This document shows positions 60,261 to 64,000 of a stretch of 64,000 nucleotides of DNA, piece after piece. The notes under the pieces are model-generated. The model made no database searches. It had not been told where the DNA came from and saw nothing but the letters and a program-made list of their open reading frames with translations. The stretch comes from Cristatella mucedo (Eukaryota; Bryozoa; Phylactolaemata; Cristatellidae): positions 4,169,501 through 4,233,500 of the forward strand of contig WPIO01000026.1 in the NCBI GenBank assembly GCA_009760855.2. Direction: 5' to 3'. Within the stretch, counting starts at the first letter, position 1, and the number at the start of each line of letters is the position of its first letter. A program made the translations under genes and the position numbers.

Positions 60261-62229
60261 GTCTGTTACAACTTCTCGAGAGGCATGTAGTCTATCCCGC
60301 GTTAAAGCTGCACAGCACAATGGTTGTTCTTGATATACTGGTACATCTACGCCTTTAATATGTAGGTAAATGTAGAGACCTGTCTACCTGTCTGCCGCCG
60401 TTTTTAGGGGCTCCAGGCTGTCCACCCGCTAAAGCAATGCCACCAGACCCAAAAGTAAGGAGCACATTCTCAAACCTTGATATATTGAATTATTGATCAA
60501 GTATTGAAAATAATAAAACTTCAAAATTTGGATTGAACCATAATGGAACTGTATCTCTCTTAAAAATTCACAATGGCTGATGAAAGATCTTTTTTTTCAT
60601 TAACTTGAAGCTTGCTTGCCTACAGTGTGGCTATGAAGTTGACAAAGAACCTTGCATGCTGACACTATAGCTCACTGGGCAAGAAACGTAGGCCAACAAT
60701 CTAGCCACTGAAAGGCTGGGAAGATGGTTTAGAATTTTGCGCAAATATAAATAAGCGCAACATGAGCCACCATTATAGGCAATTGAAGCGAAGAAAAAGA
60801 GCTCGTATCTTCGGTCTAATATATTGTGATCTTGTGATCAGTATAGGCATTGCACTCTTACAAAAGCCGACATGTTTAGTGACATTATATATTACATATA
60901 TATAACATACATTATATTATATTATGTTGCATTATATATATATATATATATACACACACATATATATATATATATATGTATATAATAATAAATAAATAAA
61001 TAAATATATATATATACATTAATGACTTTATAAGTAACATATTGCTAGATTTTCGCACTCATAAGATTTTTTAGTCAGGGTGTCGCCGTGTCAGTCGGAA
61101 GTGAGGTTTTTGGCTATTGTCTTTGAAGGCTTCGTAGCTATTTATCAATTTTAATGACTGCCCCCTGTTACGGAATGTTTCACAGGTTTTTGGGTTAAGA
61201 TTTAATTGACTCTCTGGAACTGTTAAGATTGAAAAATGGTCGTCAATTCTAGCAGGGCATTCTACAAACTGTCATCGAACCTCTCAAGTTGTTCAGAAAT
61301 ATGACGGCAATGTTGAAGACTAAAATTGGGAAATTTTGCAATTTTTTCCTTTCCAGTAAGACGTGCGATTGCTTCCGGTTGATTAATTAAGAAAAATTAA
61401 TATCTTAATTATTTGACCCACAAGGTCCGCAATAGATAGGTACTTTCCTCGTTTACCGACTACTCAGGTTTCAACCGGCTAGTGCCCTTAGGGTTTTATC
61501 AGGAAAATGAATCAGCAGCTCAATTTTTACTTAGATTCCCCTGCGAATTGACGCTTTTGCTTAGCGATTCCATGTCTGTGGAGCCCATTTTTTATAATTC
61601 TAACGCTACCTCATTGACTACCCTGCTTTAGACTCATAAATAACCTTTCCAAAAAATCCGGCGGTGATACTTTTCTGCTACTCATACATTCGACTCTTAT
61701 CCTGACTCAGCTATAATTTTGCTTGGCAAGTTTTGTATACAAATCCAGTTAATTGAAAACCACTTAAATAGCGAGGGCTCAATAGAAAAACTGTAACTTA
61801 AAACAAGCCTCTTCCTTTGTCAAGTTTCACACGGTTATGCAAACGTCAGGCAGACGCGAAGTCATAGGGCTAGAGATAAGATGAAGACAGCTAATCGACA
61901 ACAGCAACGGGAGTGTGGCTTGTTCATGAATAATAACCTAGGAGAAGTTAAGTTGATTATGATTCAAGCTGAACATACGCTACGCATTTACACTAAATAG
62001 GCACAAAATGACCAAGAAAACCTTTGAAGCCAGTTGCTCTTGACACTCACTATTACACTGTGAATTAAATATACGATTAAGTCCATCAAAAGTAGTCTCT
62101 TGTCATATTCTCAGTATTCAGTCCTTAATGCTGGTGCTAAAAGTCTGGCAAATTGTGATGAAGGCCCTCAGCTGTTGCTCCTCCGGCTAAGCTTCTTGCT
62201 TTACCTGCATTTATTAGGATGAGTACCGA
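60261..62229. other. Unassigned stretch with (TA)n
   Basis: Holds AT microsatellites at 60893-61017; otherwise nothing recognised. Confidence 0.45.
60893..61017 (+). repeat. Imperfect (TA)n microsatellite
   Basis: TA runs mixed with ACACAC and (AAAT)n units over about 125 bp. Confidence 0.9.
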
Positions 62230-62560
62230 GGATAGAGACTTGGAAGAGACCTCACGGAGCCTGGTATGCCGAAGCCTGGAACTTACTACCGGCGCCTTTC
62301 ACAGTGTCCCCTGGCATGACGAATTTAAAAAGAAGCTTGAAACACACCTGTTAATAAAACATTTAGTAATTATTTTTGATTCGTTCTCCGTGAGCTGAGC
62401 AAATACCTGCTTAAACTGTGCCTGTTGCTTGGGGATGTTACCTCCAATAATATGATAATGCTTTCTATGCAGCATCAGTAGAGTGCGTACAAAGACATCC
62501 AGTTCTCCGAGGACGTTATAGAGATGATTTTTTATTACAGCTACTAACCACAATCTCTCA
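62230..62560 (+). mobile_element. Diverged LINE 3' fragment, plus strand
   Basis: CGAAGCCTGGAACTTACTACC and AATTTAAAAAGAAGCTTGAA, ACACACCTGTTAATAAAAC parallel the ORF2 end and start of the 3' untranslated region in family A. The later tail (AGTTCTCCGAGGACGTTATA) is a diverged hairpin block. Confidence 0.5.
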
Positions 62561-63659
62561 GAATAATTTCTCGGCATGCACATTTATATTTTGCGACGAT
62601 GCATGAAGCCCTGAGCCAGTTATGGCGTTTCTAGCTGCTTTCTTCTGTTCAGACAGCTGCTGATTAATCCAATGCACTCAATCATCTTCTTTGCCCTCGG
62701 TCCCCAAAAGAAAGTTGCCGAAGCAAATTCATAAAGAGCATATCGAAGTAATTCTAAAGTTAGTCAATGGCTTTCCCGAATCCTTATATAGAGATGCTAT
62801 CACAGTTTTAGTAAATCACAATTTTATTTTCAGTGCATAGGCAGCACCAGGAGTCCACGAATGGCGCTCGCCTGACATTTTGGCTCACCATGGTGGAAAT
62901 GTGGCCAGTTCCACTTGTAACGGTGAGCACGGCATTCCCTGCTGTCCGAAAGTTGAAGACAACAGGCAAACTTGGTAAAGCCACTTTTCAAGGAGCCGCA
63001 AGAAAGACCACATTTTCGATGTCGCTAACAGCCTGCTAGCCGAATCCATCGTACCTCCGGGCATCTAGGGAAGATATAGACGCTGGTGTAATCCTTCGTT
63101 AAGGGAAAATAGGGTGCCGTAATAAAAGGTGGACAACTGACTTCAGTAACTGAACAGTGCGACTCTTATGCTCGTGGATGGGCTGGCGATCTTAATGAAT
63201 CTAGTTCTCATTCTAATTTATTCTGGGGATATACATCGTCTCGAAAAAACTTGTCAATTTATAGCAGACGCAGAGCTCATCTAGATGGGGCTAAGATGCT
63301 GGAAAAAATTAGTGCTGTTTCCGGCGATCTCCGACTTGCATAAATTTATCTGTCAAGTACCAGTTTGAGCTCAAGATGTCAGACGTTTGGCATCGGTCTT
63401 GGTGAGACGACGATCTCAGATTAACTCACTAATGCATTCTTAGTTGGGGCAGGCGGATTTTCTCCTCAGCTCCATCCTGAAGTTGTTACCAGGATCTACC
63501 GTGTCTACCTACCTCTTGGCCTCAGTGGTCTCTTCCTGTAGACAGATGACCTCTGTTTGAAGGGCTATGTACTTGGATCTCGGGGCTCGGGTTGACGGAA
63601 GAATACACATCTGAATATATGATAGCAATGCTGTTATTAATATTCCAACTCTCATTAGT
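62561..63659. other. Unassigned stretch
   Basis: No gene recognised. TTTTATTTTCAG at about 62821-62832 looks like a 3' splice site before a 68-codon frame, but that frame has no motif and no partner exon. Confidence 0.35.
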
Positions 63660-64000
63660 GGTCGCTATGTAGCAATAGTAAAGTCCAGTCTGGCTTTAGA
63701 GCTAATCACTGCACAGAATCATCACTGCTTAGGGTGGACAGTGACATACGTTGGAATGCAGACATGGGTAGAGTATCTCTACTTGTTTTGTCTTTTTATC
63801 TTTCGGCAACTTTTGATACTATCGATCACCAAGTTCTTCTAGAGCACCTCTCATCTCGCCTGGGCATCACTGGCACTGCTCTGCAGTGGTTCAGGTCCTA
63901 TCTCAGTGGGAGACTCCAGAGTATTGACGTGAATGGACAAAGATCATCTGAAGTACCTCTGAAATATGGAGTACCTCAGGGCTCCGTGCAAGGTCCGGTT
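63660..64000 (+). mobile_element. LINE reverse transcriptase, plus strand, cut by window end
   Basis: One uninterrupted frame reads into the window edge: QSGFRANHCTESSLLRV, LLVLSFYLSATFDTIDHQVL, SSRLGITGTALQWFRSYLSG, RLQSIDVNGQRSSEVPLKYG, VPQGSVQGPV. These are the RT fingers/palm motifs of CR1/L2 LINEs, closest here to family A at 2090-2370. The YADD motif would lie beyond the window. It is one of the better-preserved RTs here. Confidence 0.88.

Noticed and set aside
62821-63039. Exon with acceptor TTTTATTTTCAG
   Set aside because: The 68-codon frame has no recognisable domain and no matching donor or neighbouring exon was found.

Overview
The window is invertebrate nuclear DNA. It has metazoan P2X receptor genes, LINEs of the CR1/L2 kind, a tRNA-derived SINE, a hAT-type miniature element, a MULE relic and long dinucleotide microsatellites, with moderate base composition interrupted by GC-rich islands. 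Nothing looks bacterial or viral, and there are no operons, CRISPR arrays or rRNA genes. The species cannot be fixed from the sequence. A lophotrochozoan such as a mollusc or flatworm would fit, but that is a guess.

The host content is one gene family: three P2X-type (ATP-gated channel) copies, all on the + strand, about 20 kb apart. Copy C (6426-7945) is a pseudogene. It lost its N-terminus at a LINE junction, has three in-frame stops, and a second LINE fragment is inserted in TM2. Copy A (27866-29113, 415 aa) and copy B (46132-47385, 417 aa) are complete, single-exon and apparently functional. P2X genes are normally split by many introns, so an intronless tandem array suggests an ancient retrocopy that was then duplicated. 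A and B are almost identical at DNA level over about 474 bp (ectodomain end plus start of TM2) but much more divergent on both sides, which suggests gene conversion. All three copies carry a basic residue (Lys, Lys, Arg) where P2X channels usually have Asn at the extracellular mouth of the pore. Copy A also has a rearranged cysteine pattern in its head domain.

Most of the rest is transposon debris. LINE family A has a 3' end of conserved hairpin-like tail plus (TTA)n, in at least a dozen fragments: 1.1-3.6, 5.8-6.4, 18.7-19.4, 19.9, 21.4-21.8, 22.5, 24.4-25.0, 32.1-34.3, 39.5, 42.4-43.2, 50.3-50.7, 54.3-54.5, 58.6-59.4, 62.2-62.6 and possibly the window end. LINE family B has a tail ending in a short (TGTAA)-type repeat: 7.3-7.8, 10.3, 13.0-15.2, 15.6, 41.4-44.5 and 52.1-53.8 kb. 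Several are nested; the clearest is a family A copy inside a family B copy with a GAGAC target duplication. The SINE (0.2-0.4, 26.0, 27.5 kb and a tail at 12.0 kb) ends in the same tail as LINE A, so LINE A probably mobilises it. A SPIN-like hAT miniature element lies at 60077-60260, and a MULE transposase relic with an internal inversion at 22.75-23.54 kb.

The remaining stretches (for example 8.7-13.0, 15.7-18.7, 34.3-41.4 and 54.5-58.6 kb) hold no gene I can recognise.
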